A stretch of 7,665 nt of DNA from an uncultured Steroidobacteraceae bacterium (GTDB lineage Bacteria; Pseudomonadota; Gammaproteobacteria; Steroidobacterales; Steroidobacteraceae): NCBI GenBank assembly GCA_955652795.1, contig CATPBQ010000074.1:1-7665 (forward strand). The letters are read 5' to 3'. This document shows, piece by piece, positions 1 through 7,665 of the stretch. The stretch's first letter is position 1; each line of letters starts with the position of its first letter. The translations under genes and the position numbers were made by a program. The notes beneath the pieces are model-generated. The model did no database searches. It was not told the origin of the DNA and saw nothing but the letters and a program-made list of their open reading frames with translations.

Positions 1-413
1 GATTTGATCTCGATGGTGGTTACGCCCTCGGTGAGCAGCGCCGCCAGCCGCGGCGCGCTCTCATCGAACAGTTGCTCCTCGCTCGCGGCCCGCACCGCGC
101 GCACGGTGGCGAGAATGCCGCCGCCGGCGCGCGCGATGTCCTCGTACGAGCGGCCGCGCAGGCGCTCGGCGTACTCGTTGGCGCGGGTGCCGGCGAACAC
201 CAGGTGCGTATGACAGTCGATGAGCCCGGGTGTGACCCAGGCGCCCGCCAGGTCATGTACCTCATCCGCCGCCGCCGCCGGCAGCGCCGCCTCGTCCCCC
301 ACCCACTCGATGCGCCCGGCGCGGGTCGTGAGCGCACCGCGCGCGATAACGCGCGCCGCCGCGTCACAAGTAACGAGCTGCGCGTTGCGCCAGAGTTTGA
401 GCGGTTCGGGCAT
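1..413 (-). CDS. hutI: Imidazolonepropionase, N-terminal part (cut by window edge)
   Basis: Cytosolic amidohydrolase of histidine degradation; it hydrolyses 4-imidazolone-5-propionate to N-formimino-L-glutamate, the step after HutU. The 137 complete codons read MPEPLKLWRNAQLVTCDAAA onward, and the remainder (HutI is usually about 400 residues) lies beyond the window start. I see the N-terminal beta-sandwich strands, then the metal-binding signature WVTPGLIDCHTHLVFAG with the HxH pair at H68 and H70. It is followed by the GTRANEY and RSYEDIARAGGGI blocks and GVTTIEIK at the edge, all typical of HutI rather than of other amidohydrolases. The ATG at 413-411 is preferred because an in-frame TGA lies at 431-429 and no other start codon falls between. 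The upstream ribosome site is weak (GGTAAAG). It is the third gene of the hut operon, 31 bp after hutU. A short CCG repeat encodes four alanines (A46-A49). Confidence 0.96.
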   Translation of the reverse strand, partial: MPEPLKLWRNAQLVTCDAAARVIARGALTTRAGRIEWVGDEAALPAAAADEVHDLAGAWVTPGLIDCHTHLVFAGTRANEYAERLRGRSYEDIARAGGGILATVRAVRAASEEQLFDESAPRLAALLTEGVTTIEIK

Positions 414-422
414 GCGGGTCTT

Positions 423-444
423 TACCGTTCAGCCAGGCTACCGT

Positions 445-454
<10 letters not shown>
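423..454. repeat. Imperfect 16-bp tandem duplication at the hutU stop codon
   Basis: Two adjacent 16-bp units, 423-438 (TACCGTTCAGCCAGGC) and 439-454 (TACCGTTCAGCCGGGC), differ at one base. Read on the coding (minus) strand, the first copy carries the last two HutU codons and the TGA stop, and the second copy fills most of the hutU-hutI gap. The TGA in the second copy (431-429) happens to be in frame with hutI and bounds its start. The similarity is seen directly. Slipped-strand duplication is the inferred origin. No function is evident, although the repeat sets the distance between the hutU stop and the hutI start. Confidence 0.85.
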
Positions 455-2112
<1,658 letters not shown>

Positions 2113-2116
2113 GGCG

Positions 2117-2833
2117 TTACCTCGGCTGGCAGCTCGCGGCCAGCTCGTAGCGGGAACCGGGATGATAAAGGTCGGCGACGCTGGCGATACGCCCGTGGGA
2201 GAAGGTACGGCGCATGATGAGCAGGCAGGCCTCGCCGGCTTCGAGCCTCAGCAGGCGCCGTATGCGCCGCTCGGGCACCAGCGCGCGCACGATGTGCTCG
2301 GCGCGCTGCAGCGGCGCCACGCGGATCAGGAACTCGTGGGGCGTCGTGCGGGAGAAATCGTTACGCAGGTAGCCGGGCGCGACCTGCGGGTTGACGTAGC
2401 GCTCCTCGACCTGCAGCGGCGCGGCGTCTTCGAAGTGGGTGAGGAGCGAGTAATCGAGCTGCGCGCCGGGCTTGACCCCGCAGCGCTCGGCGAGCTCGCG
2501 CGAGGCGCTCACCGAGTCGAGGGCGAGGACCTTGACGCGATACTCGTGGCCGCGCGCACGGATCTCATCGGCGATGTTGCGCACCTCGAGCGGATGGGCA
2601 TGCACGCGCTGCTCGGCGACGAAGGTGCCGACGCCCGCCACCCGCACCAGCACGCCGTCCGCAGCGAGCTCGCGCAGGGCGCGGTTCGCGGTCATGCGCG
2701 ACACGGTCAGCGTGCGCGTCAGCTCGTTCTCGGACGGCACGCGCTCGCCCGCGCGCAGGCTGCCTCCCGCGATGCGCTCGAGAATGAAGTCCTTCACCTG
2801 AAGGTAGCGCGCGGCGGCCTGCGGTAACGACAC
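2117..2833 (-). CDS. hutC: Histidine utilisation repressor, GntR family HutC subfamily
   Basis: Transcriptional repressor of the hut genes. In characterised members, urocanate binding to the C-terminal domain releases DNA. The 238 residues match the usual HutC length. Residues 8-75 are a GntR winged helix-turn-helix: YLQVKDFILERIAGGSLRAG, the family signature RVPSENELTRTLTVSRMTAN (31-50) and wing VLVRVAGVGTFVAE. Residues about 95-232 form the UTRA ligand domain, with LTHFEDAAPLQVEERYVNP, ending in DLYHPGSRYEL. The start is a GTG at 2833-2831 giving MSLPQAAARY; an AGGG lies 7 nt upstream and no better ATG is apparent. It is the first gene of the operon, 4 bp before hutU, so it is presumably autoregulated through the operator at 2890-2905. 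Assignment to HutC rather than another UTRA regulator rests on sequence and on linkage to hutU and hutI. Confidence 0.95.
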   Translation of the reverse strand: MSLPQAAARYLQVKDFILERIAGGSLRAGERVPSENELTRTLTVSRMTANRALRELAADGVLVRVAGVGTFVAEQRVHAHPLEVRNIADEIRARGHEYRVKVLALDSVSASRELAERCGVKPGAQLDYSLLTHFEDAAPLQVEERYVNPQVAPGYLRNDFSRTTPHEFLIRVAPLQRAEHIVRALVPERRIRRLLRLEAGEACLLIMRRTFSHGRIASVADLYHPGSRYELAASCQPR

Positions 2834-2889
2834 GGTAGCGCCCTGGCGGGGGGTCCTCGTAGGGGTGCTATGCTGGCACCGGCGGGACT

Positions 2890-2905
2890 ACTTGTCTATA
2901 CAGGT
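2890..2905. promoter_or_regulatory. Probable HutC operator
   Basis: The near-palindrome ACTTGTCTATACAGGT has 6 of 8 symmetric base pairs. It closely resembles the known HutC recognition sequence in Proteobacteria, roughly CTTGTATATACAAG, with matches at CTTGT and TATACA. It lies 56 bp upstream of the hutC GTG and about 81 bp from the rightward -10 box, so it most likely controls the leftward hut operon. HutC binding here is inferred from motif resemblance plus adjacency to hutC. Confidence 0.75.
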
Positions 2906-2962
2906 CCAGGGTAGAGGCGCTCAGGGCGCGTGCGGTGGCCCGGCGGCGCAGCCGTCTTGCTG

Positions 2963-2992
2963 TTCCCTGGCCGCCCTGATTTCCGGTAGAAT
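2963..2992 (+). promoter_or_regulatory. Probable sigma70 promoter of the rimP-nusA-infB operon
   Basis: A good -10 box, TAGAAT, stands at 2987-2992. The -35 is weak: TTCCCT at 2963-2968 with an 18-bp spacer matches only part of TTGACA. The bases after the -10 (GCGCGGCC) form a GC-rich discriminator, a feature of stringently controlled promoters for ribosomal and translation genes. Transcription would start near 2998-3001, just at the first leader hairpin. Confidence 0.55.
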
Positions 2993-3089
2993 GCGCGGCC
3001 CCCACGGGCTGCACGCCGTGCGGGGACGGGTGGCTGGTGTCGCGCGGCGGAGGTTCGACGCGTGGCGCCCCCGAGAGAGGTGTGACCGG

Positions 3090-3117
3090 AAAGCCCCCCG
3101 CGGGGCTTTTTGTTTTT
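3090..3117 (+). terminator. Intrinsic terminator / attenuator 1 in rimP leader
   Basis: A perfect 8-bp stem AAAGCCCC (3090-3097) / GGGGCTTT (3102-3109) with loop CCGC is followed by a T-rich run through 3117 (TTTTTGTTTTT, 3107-3117). This is a textbook factor-independent terminator for rightward transcription. On the opposite strand the tract after the stem is only three T, so it is not a good terminator for leftward transcripts. It stands after the probable rimP promoter and before the gene, so readthrough or antitermination is needed for operon expression. Confidence 0.85.
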
Positions 3118-3119
3118 GG

Positions 3120-3144
3120 TGGGCCTTGAGGCCCATTTTTGTTT
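3120..3144 (+). terminator. Intrinsic terminator / attenuator 2 in rimP leader
   Basis: A perfect 6-bp stem TGGGCC (3120-3125) / GGCCCA (3130-3135) with loop TTGA is followed by TTTTTGTTT (3136-3144). It begins 10 bp after the stem of the first terminator and ends 28 bp before the rimP GTG. It is shorter than the first but has the same architecture, so the two act as a tandem pair for rightward transcription. Confidence 0.75.
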
Positions 3145-3172
3145 GGCGAGCGGGCCTTGGGGTTGCGAAACC

Positions 3173-3625
3173 GTGACGGTGAGCTTGCGGGAGCGGTTGA
3201 GCGCACTGATCGAGCCGCTGCTCGGGCGGCTCGGCTATGAGCTGGTGGAGCTCGAGTACGCTCCCGCTCAGGCGCGCGCCGTGGTGCGGCTCTTTATTGA
3301 TGCGCCCGCGGGGGTGGCCCTGCAGGACTGTGAGCGGGTGAGCCGCGAGGTTGCGGCGCTGCTGGACCTCGAGGACCCGATCCCCTGCGCCTACACCCTC
3401 GAGGTGTCCTCGCCGGGTTTTGACCGACTGCTGCGCACCCAGGCACATTTTGGGCGCTTCGTCGGCTCGCGGGTGTTCGTGGAGTTGAAGGAGCCGCGCG
3501 CCGGGCGCCGGCGCTACACCGGGAAGCTGCTGACGGTTGACGATACCGGCATCGCGCTCGAGGTCGACCGTGAGCGCGTGGCGGTGGCGTTCGCGGAGAT
3601 TGGTAAGGCAAGGCTTGCGTCTTAA
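3173..3625 (+). CDS. rimP: Ribosome maturation factor RimP
   Basis: Cytosolic assembly factor for the 30S ribosomal subunit, formerly called YhbC or P15a/DUF150. With the GTG at 3173 it has 150 residues, the same as the Escherichia coli protein. The N-terminal alpha/beta domain shows LGYELVELEY (20-29), RLFIDAPAGV (39-48), DCERVSREVAALLDLEDPI (52-70) and the hallmark YTLEVSSPGFDR (74-85). The C-terminal SH3-like domain (about 86-150) has RFVGSRVFVEL and YTGKLLTVDD, ending GKARLAS. A TTG at 3110 in the same frame is inside the terminators and is rejected. GTG 3179 is a possible alternative two codons later. The ribosome site is poor (GGGG at 3159-3162, about 10 nt away). It is the first gene of the rimP-nusA-infB operon, 15 bp before nusA. 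Confidence 0.95.
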   Translation: MTVSLRERLSALIEPLLGRLGYELVELEYAPAQARAVVRLFIDAPAGVALQDCERVSREVAALLDLEDPIPCAYTLEVSSPGFDRLLRTQAHFGRFVGSRVFVELKEPRAGRRRYTGKLLTVDDTGIALEVDRERVAVAFAEIGKARLAS

Positions 3626-3640
3626 GAGGTACGCAGGACA

Positions 3641-5137
3641 GTGAACAAAGAAATTCTGATGGTGGTCGATGCCGTGTCCAACGAGAAGGGCGTCGACAAG
3701 GAAGTGATCTTCGAGGCGCTCGAAGCCGCGCTCGCGTCCGCGACCCGCAAGAAGCACGGCGAGGAGTGGGACGCGCGCGTATCGATCGACCGCAAGAGCG
3801 GCGACTACGACACCTTCCGGCGCTGGAAGGTGTTCGCCGACGACTCCAAGGAGCTCGAGGTCCCGGAGCGCGAGCTGCGGCTCGAGGATGCGCTGGAACT
3901 CGACCCGCAGGCGCAGGTGGGCGGCTACGTCGAACAGCCGATCGAGTCGGTGGCCTTCGGGCGCATCGCGGCCCAGCAGGCCAAGCAGGTGATCGTGCAG
4001 AAGGTGCGCGAAGCCGAGCGCGCCCAGGTCGTCGACGCTTACCGCGACCGCGTGGCGACCCTGGTGGGCGGGGTGGTGAAGCGCGTCGACCGTAACGGCA
4101 TCTACATCGATCTGGGCGGCAACGCCGAAGGGTTCGTGCCGCGCACCGACATGATCCCGCGCGAGCAGGCCAAACCGCAGGACCGCATCAAGGCCTTCCT
4201 CAAGGAAGTGCGCTCCGAGCCGCGCGGTCCGCAGCTGTTCCTCACACGCACCGCGCCCGAGTTCCTCATCGAGCTCTTCAAGCTCGAGGTCCCGGAGGTC
4301 GGGCAGGGTCTCATCCAGATACTGGGCGCGGCGCGTGACCCGGGCGTGCGCGCCAAGATCGCGGTGAAGAGCAACGACCCGCGCATCGATCCGGTCGGCG
4401 CCTGCGTCGGCATGCGCGGCTCGCGCGTGCAGGCGGTCTCCAACGAGATCGCGGGCGAGCGCGTCGACATCATCCCGTATGTGGAGAACCCGGCGCAGTT
4501 CGTGATCAACGCCATGTCCCCCGCCGAGGTGATGTCCATCGTCGTGGACGAGGACTCCCACAGCATGGACATCGCCGTGTCCGAGGAGAAACTCTCGCAG
4601 GCCATCGGCCGCGGTGGCCAGAACATTCGTCTCGCGAGCCAGCTCACGGGGTGGGATCTGAACGTGATGACCGAATCCGACGCCGAGGCCAAGAGCGAGA
4701 CGGAGGCCAAGGAGCTGGTGCAGAACTTCATGAAGCAGCTCGACGTCGACGAGGACGTGGCGACCATCCTGGCGCAGGAAGGTTTCTCCACCATCGAGGA
4801 AATCGCCTACGTGCCGCAGGCGGAGCTCGCCGCCATCGAGGAGTTCGACGAGGACATCGTCAAGGAGCTGCGCAACCGCGCCCGTGACGTGCTGCTCACG
4901 CAGGCGATCGCCAGCGAGGAGACGCTCGATCAGTCGATGCCGGCGGATGATCTGCTGCTGCTCGAGGGCATGAGCCCGGACCTGGCGCTGACGCTGGCGC
5001 GGCGCGGCGTGCGTACCCGCGAGGATCTCGCCGAGCAGTCGGTGGATGAGCTGGCCGACATCGAGGGGCTGGCCGCCGACAAGGCGGCCAAGCTCATCAT
5101 GACGGCGCGCGCGCCGTGGTTCGAGGCGGGTAACTGA
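3641..5137 (+). CDS. nusA: Transcription termination/antitermination factor NusA
   Basis: RNA polymerase-binding protein that promotes pausing, intrinsic and Rho termination, and takes part in antitermination with Nus factors. The 498 residues give the full gammaproteobacterial layout. The N-terminal RNAP-binding domain (1 to about 130) has MNKEILMVVDAVSNEK, SIDRKSGDYDTFRRWKVF and AKQVIVQKVREAERAQVVDA. The S1 domain is at about 138-203. KH1 contains VGMRG (256-260) and KH2 contains IGRGGQNIRLASQL (322-335). Two acidic helix-hairpin-helix AR repeats follow (about 367-430 and 438-495), the extension that contacts the RNAP alpha C-terminal domain in E. coli. The GTG at 3641 gives the conserved MNKEIL start; AAGAGGT at 3624-3630 is the likely ribosome site. 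In other gammaproteobacteria nusA autoregulates its operon, which fits the tandem terminators upstream of rimP. Confidence 0.98.
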   Translation: MNKEILMVVDAVSNEKGVDKEVIFEALEAALASATRKKHGEEWDARVSIDRKSGDYDTFRRWKVFADDSKELEVPERELRLEDALELDPQAQVGGYVEQPIESVAFGRIAAQQAKQVIVQKVREAERAQVVDAYRDRVATLVGGVVKRVDRNGIYIDLGGNAEGFVPRTDMIPREQAKPQDRIKAFLKEVRSEPRGPQLFLTRTAPEFLIELFKLEVPEVGQGLIQILGAARDPGVRAKIAVKSNDPRIDPVGACVGMRGSRVQAVSNEIAGERVDIIPYVENPAQFVINAMSPAEVMSIVVDEDSHSMDIAVSEEKLSQAIGRGGQNIRLASQLTGWDLNVMTESDAEAKSETEAKELVQNFMKQLDVDEDVATILAQEGFSTIEEIAYVPQAELAAIEEFDEDIVKELRNRARDVLLTQAIASEETLDQSMPADDLLLLEGMSPDLALTLARRGVRTREDLAEQSVDELADIEGLAADKAAKLIMTARAPWFEAGN

Positions 5138-5163
5138 CAGAAACGGGACGAGGGTTCAAGCGT

Positions 5164-7665
5164 ATGGCCGAAGTGAGCGTTTCCCAGTTTGCCGAAGTTC
5201 TCAAGGTGCCGGTGGACCGGCTGCTGGTGCAGCTCGACCAGGCGGGCATCAAGGTCTCGGGTCCGGACGCGCGCATCAGCGACGACGCCAAACTCGAGCT
5301 GCTCACGCACCTGCGCCGCAGCCACGGGAGCGAAGCCGATAGCGACGGCGCGCCGCGCAAGATCACCCTCAGGCGCAAGACCCAGAGCGAGCTGAAGCTC
5401 GCCAGCGTGCAGGGGCGCGCGCGCACCGTCAATGTCGAGGTGCGCCGCAAACGCACCTACATCAAGCGCGACGTGCTCGAGGAGCAGGCGCGCGCCCAGC
5501 AGGACGAGATCGACCACCGCCGTCAGGAAGCTGAAGCGGCGGTGCGCGCGGAGAATGAGCGCGCCGAAGCCGAGCGCCGCGAGCGCGAGCGGCTCGAGGC
5601 GGAGAACCGCCGCCGCGTCGAGGAGGAGGACACACGCCGCCGGGCCCAGGAGGACGCGCGCCGGGTGGCCGAACAGCGCAGTCGCGACGACGAGGCGCGG
5701 CGCACCCGCGAGCGCGAGGCGCACGAGCGGCACACCGGCGAGCGTGAGCGGCCGCAGGCGATCACCCCACCCCCGGCGGCGCCGCGCGAACGCCCGGGCG
5801 CCGCTGTTGCCGTCGCGCCTGTGGCGGACGACAAGCAGCCCACCCGCTATGGCCGCCAGGAGCTGCACGTCACCGGGGATGTCAGCTCGCGCTACAAGAA
5901 GAAGCGCCGCGCCAAGGCGCGGCCGGTGCAGGCGTCCGCCGAAGGACGCCATGGATTCGAGATGCCGACTGCCCCGGTGGTGCGCGAGGTCGGCATCGGT
6001 GAGACGGTCACGGTGGCGGAGCTCGCGCAGAAGATGGCCGTCAAGGCGACCGAGGTCATCAAGTCGCTGATGAACATGGGCGTGATGGCCACCATCAATC
6101 AGCCGATCGACCAGGACACCGCGGTGCTGGTGGTCGAAGAGATGGGTCACACGCCGAAGGTGCTCAAGGAGAACCAGATCGAGCAGGACCTGCAGGGTGC
6201 GCAGGCCGAGGCGGAGGTGGCGCCGCGCCCCCCGGTCGTCACCGTCATGGGTCATGTCGATCACGGCAAGACCTCGCTCCTCGATTACATCCGGCGCACC
6301 AAGGTCGCGGCGGGCGAGGCCGGCGGCATCACCCAGCACATCGGCGCCTATCACGTCGAGACCCCGAAGGGCGTCATCACCTTCCTCGATACCCCCGGTC
6401 ACGCCGCGTTTACCGCCATGCGTGCGCGTGGCGCCAAGGCCACCGACATCGTGGTGCTGGTGGTCGCCGCCGACGACGGCGTGATGCCGCAGACCATCGA
6501 GGCCATCCAGCACGCGCGCGCGGCCAACGTGCCGATCGTCGTGGCCGTGAACAAGGTCGACAAGAGCGACGCAGATCCCGACCGCGTGCGTACCGAGTTG
6601 TCCAAGCACGAGGTCATTTCCGAGGATTGGGGCGGGCAGAACATGTTCGTCAGCGTATCGGCGCGCACCGGTCAGGGAATCGATCAGTTGCTGGAAGCAA
6701 TCCTGCTGCAGGCGGAAGTGCTGGAGCTCAGCGCGCCGCGCAACGGGCTCGCTTCCGGGGTGGTAATCGAATCGAGCGTGGAAAAAGGGCGCGGCGCGGT
6801 GGCGACCGTGCTGGTGAAGAAAGGCACGCTGCGCATGGGTGACCCGATCATCGCCGGTTCCGAGTTCGGACGCGTGCGCGCGATGTTCGACGAGAACGGC
6901 AAGCCGGTGCAGGAAGCCCCGCCGTCCATGCCGGTGGTGGTGCTCGGCCTGTCGAGCGCTCCCAACGCGGGCGATGAGCTGCTGGCCGTGGAGAGCGAGC
7001 GCAAGGCGCGCGAAGTGGCGCTGTACCGCCAGGGCAAGTTCCGCGACGTGAAGCTGGCACGCCACAGCACCCGCGCCGAAGATGCGTTCTCGCAGATGGG
7101 CGAGGAGAAGGCCGGCGTGGTGTCGGTGCTCATCAAGGCCGACGTGCAGGGCAGCGCCGAGGCGTTGCGCGATGCGCTCGCCAAGCTGTCCACCGAGGAG
7201 GTGCAGGTGAAGGTGATCTCGAGCGGCCTGGGCGGTATCACCGAGTCCGATGTGCAGCTCGCCGCGGCCTCCAAGGCGCTGGTCATCGGCTTCAACGTGC
7301 GCGCCGATGCCGGCGCGCGCGAGGCAGTCAAGGAGACCGGCGTCGAGGTGCGCTACTACAGCATCATTTACGAAGCCATCGATGACGTGAAGCAGATGAT
7401 GTCCGGCATGCTGCAGCCGGAGGTCAAGGAGCAGATCGTGGGCGTGGCGCAGGTGCGCGAGGTGTTCCGCTCGAGCAAGTTCGGGGTGGTGGCCGGCTGC
7501 CTGGTGACGGAGGGCCTCGTGCGGCGCAACAATCCGATTCGCGTGCTGCGCGACAACGTGGTGATCTTCGAAGGCGCGCTCGAGTCGCTGCGCCGCTTCA
7601 AGGACGACGTGGGCGAGGTGCGCGCCGGCACCGAGTGCGGCATCGGCGTGAAGAACTACCAGGAC
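5164..7665 (+). CDS. infB: Translation initiation factor IF2, lacking its extreme C terminus at window edge
   Basis: GTPase that places initiator fMet-tRNA on the 30S subunit and promotes 70S joining. 834 codons are present; comparison with the E. coli C terminus suggests about 20 residues are missing beyond the window. Order: IF2_N subdomain (about 1-52), an Arg/Glu/Ala-rich charged, probably coiled segment (about 100-195), a Pro/Ala linker, and a second IF2_N domain (about 278-330). The G domain has G1 GHVDHGKT (363-370), G3 DTPGH (409-413), G4 NKVD (463-466) and G5 SAR (499-501). Beta-barrel domain II, domain III (ADVQGSAEALRDAL, from 658) and the start of the C-terminal fMet-tRNA-binding domain follow, up to GIGVKNYQD. 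All GTPase motifs are intact. The ATG at 5164 has GAGGG at 5150-5154 (9-nt spacing) and sits 26 bp after the nusA stop, so it is the third gene of the operon. Confidence 0.98.
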   Translation, partial: MAEVSVSQFAEVLKVPVDRLLVQLDQAGIKVSGPDARISDDAKLELLTHLRRSHGSEADSDGAPRKITLRRKTQSELKLASVQGRARTVNVEVRRKRTYIKRDVLEEQARAQQDEIDHRRQEAEAAVRAENERAEAERRERERLEAENRRRVEEEDTRRRAQEDARRVAEQRSRDDEARRTREREAHERHTGERERPQAITPPPAAPRERPGAAVAVAPVADDKQPTRYGRQELHVTGDVSSRYKKKRRAKARPVQASAEGRHGFEMPTAPVVREVGIGETVTVAELAQKMAVKATEVIKSLMNMGVMATINQPIDQDTAVLVVEEMGHTPKVLKENQIEQDLQGAQAEAEVAPRPPVVTVMGHVDHGKTSLLDYIRRTKVAAGEAGGITQHIGAYHVETPKGVITFLDTPGHAAFTAMRARGAKATDIVVLVVAADDGVMPQTIEAIQHARAANVPIVVAVNKVDKSDADPDRVRTELSKHEVISEDWGGQNMFVSVSARTGQGIDQLLEAILLQAEVLELSAPRNGLASGVVIESSVEKGRGAVATVLVKKGTLRMGDPIIAGSEFGRVRAMFDENGKPVQEAPPSMPVVVLGLSSAPNAGDELLAVESERKAREVALYRQGKFRDVKLARHSTRAEDAFSQMGEEKAGVVSVLIKADVQGSAEALRDALAKLSTEEVQVKVISSGLGGITESDVQLAAASKALVIGFNVRADAGAREAVKETGVEVRYYSIIYEAIDDVKQMMSGMLQPEVKEQIVGVAQVREVFRSSKFGVVAGCLVTEGLVRRNNPIRVLRDNVVIFEGALESLRRFKDDVGEVRAGTECGIGVKNYQD

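Larger units (their letters stand above)
2834..2998. other. Divergent control region between hutC and the rimP promoter
   Basis: This 165-bp stretch shows no supported gene. Its left part is the presumed hut 5' leader and contains an inverted repeat GGTGC (2864-2868) / GCACC (2876-2880) of unknown meaning. The HutC-like operator is at 2890-2905. The hut promoter itself is ambiguous on the minus strand. Either TAGACA (2898-2893) is a -35 with only a very poor -10 near 2874-2869, or TATAGA within the operator is the -10. In both readings the operator overlaps the promoter, which fits repression by occlusion. The stretch 2906-2980 shows no clear element apart from a weak -35 for the rightward promoter. 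Confidence 0.6.
2999..3172 (+). promoter_or_regulatory. Structured 5' leader of the rimP-nusA-infB operon
   Basis: Four hairpins can be drawn in series. Hairpin 1 pairs 2999-3007 with 3016-3025: CCCC with GGGG and CACGG with CCGTG, one bulged C at 3021, and an 8-nt loop. Hairpin 2 pairs GGTGTCGCGC (3036-3045) with GCGTGGCGCC (3060-3069) in ten consecutive pairs. Three of these are G-U, which only work as pairs in plus-strand RNA. Its 14-nt loop contains GGAGG. Hairpins 3 and 4 are terminator-like and are listed separately. The stretch 3145-3172 is the rimP ribosome-loading region. A leader with terminators before rimP fits known attenuation of nusA operons, and a rimP-leader RNA family has been described from Pseudomonas, but I cannot tell whether this is that family. 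The region could alternatively be a short independent RNA ending at the first terminator. Confidence 0.6.

Noticed and set aside
265..280. CCG trinucleotide run
   Set aside because: It is a short run coding for a few alanines in HutI, in a variable loop; expected at this GC content.
2864..2880. Inverted repeat GGTGC / GCACC in the hut 5' leader
   Set aside because: Only 5 bp with a 7-nt loop and no T tract; it is too short to call a terminator or an operator without other support.
2993..3076. Possible tRNA before rimP, suggested by GGTTCGAC at 3053-3060 and by metY preceding rimP in E. coli
   Set aside because: No acceptor stem, anticodon arm or CCA end can be built around the T-loop-like string, which sits in the loop of hairpin 2. 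The region does not resemble initiator tRNA.
2921..4561. 546-codon minus-strand open frame across the rimP leader, rimP and nusA
   Set aside because: It would run through the leader, rimP and most of nusA in antisense, has no family resemblance, and is explained by the GC bias of the real genes.
5461..5760. Arg/Glu-rich segment of IF2 and possible internal start for a shorter IF2 isoform
   Set aside because: The variable charged linker is normal for IF2. In-frame GTG codons exist, but none has a convincing ribosome site as in the E. coli IF2-beta start.
4930..7065. 711-codon open frame on the minus strand opposite infB
   Set aside because: It is the antisense shadow of infB and the nusA end. 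The sequence is low-complexity in His, Leu, Arg and Gly, and the plus strand carries all IF2 motifs.

Overview
The window looks like a chromosomal segment from a high-GC gammaproteobacterium. The evidence is the strongly G/C-biased third codon positions, proteins that match gammaproteobacterial family members along their whole length, and the gene order rimP-nusA-infB. I cannot name the genus from the sequence alone. There are no tRNA or rRNA genes, insertion sequences, phage genes or CRISPR arrays, and I see no sign of horizontal transfer.

Left part (1-2833, minus strand): a histidine-utilisation (hut) operon read right to left as hutC (GntR/HutC repressor), hutU (urocanate hydratase) and hutI (imidazolonepropionase, cut by the window edge). 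hutC and hutU are separated by 4 bp and are probably translationally coupled. hutU and hutI are separated by 31 bp, and that gap contains an imperfect 16-bp tandem duplication. HutU and HutI catalyse consecutive steps (urocanate to imidazolonepropionate to formiminoglutamate). HutC classically represses the pathway and is relieved by urocanate. A near-palindrome matching the HutC operator lies 56 bp upstream of hutC. hutH (histidase) and the final-step gene are not in the window.

Middle (2834-3172): a divergent control region without a supported gene. Its left half holds the hut operator. Its right half holds a probable sigma70 -10 box (TAGAAT) with a GC-rich discriminator. About 170 nt of potentially highly structured leader follows: a bulged hairpin, a 10-bp stem-loop with three G-U pairs, then two consecutive intrinsic-terminator-like hairpins, each with a U-rich tail. 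The second U tract ends only 28 bp before rimP, so transcription into the operon must pass both. This leader is the most interesting part of the window.

Right part (3173-7665, plus strand): the transcription/translation operon rimP (30S maturation factor), nusA (elongation, termination and antitermination factor) and infB (IF2, lacking about 20 C-terminal residues at the window edge). Spacing is tight (15 and 26 bp). All proteins look intact with canonical motifs. hutC, rimP and nusA all appear to start with GTG. I found no convincing new protein system; the possible novelty lies in the cis-regulatory RNA before rimP and in small details of the hut operon.
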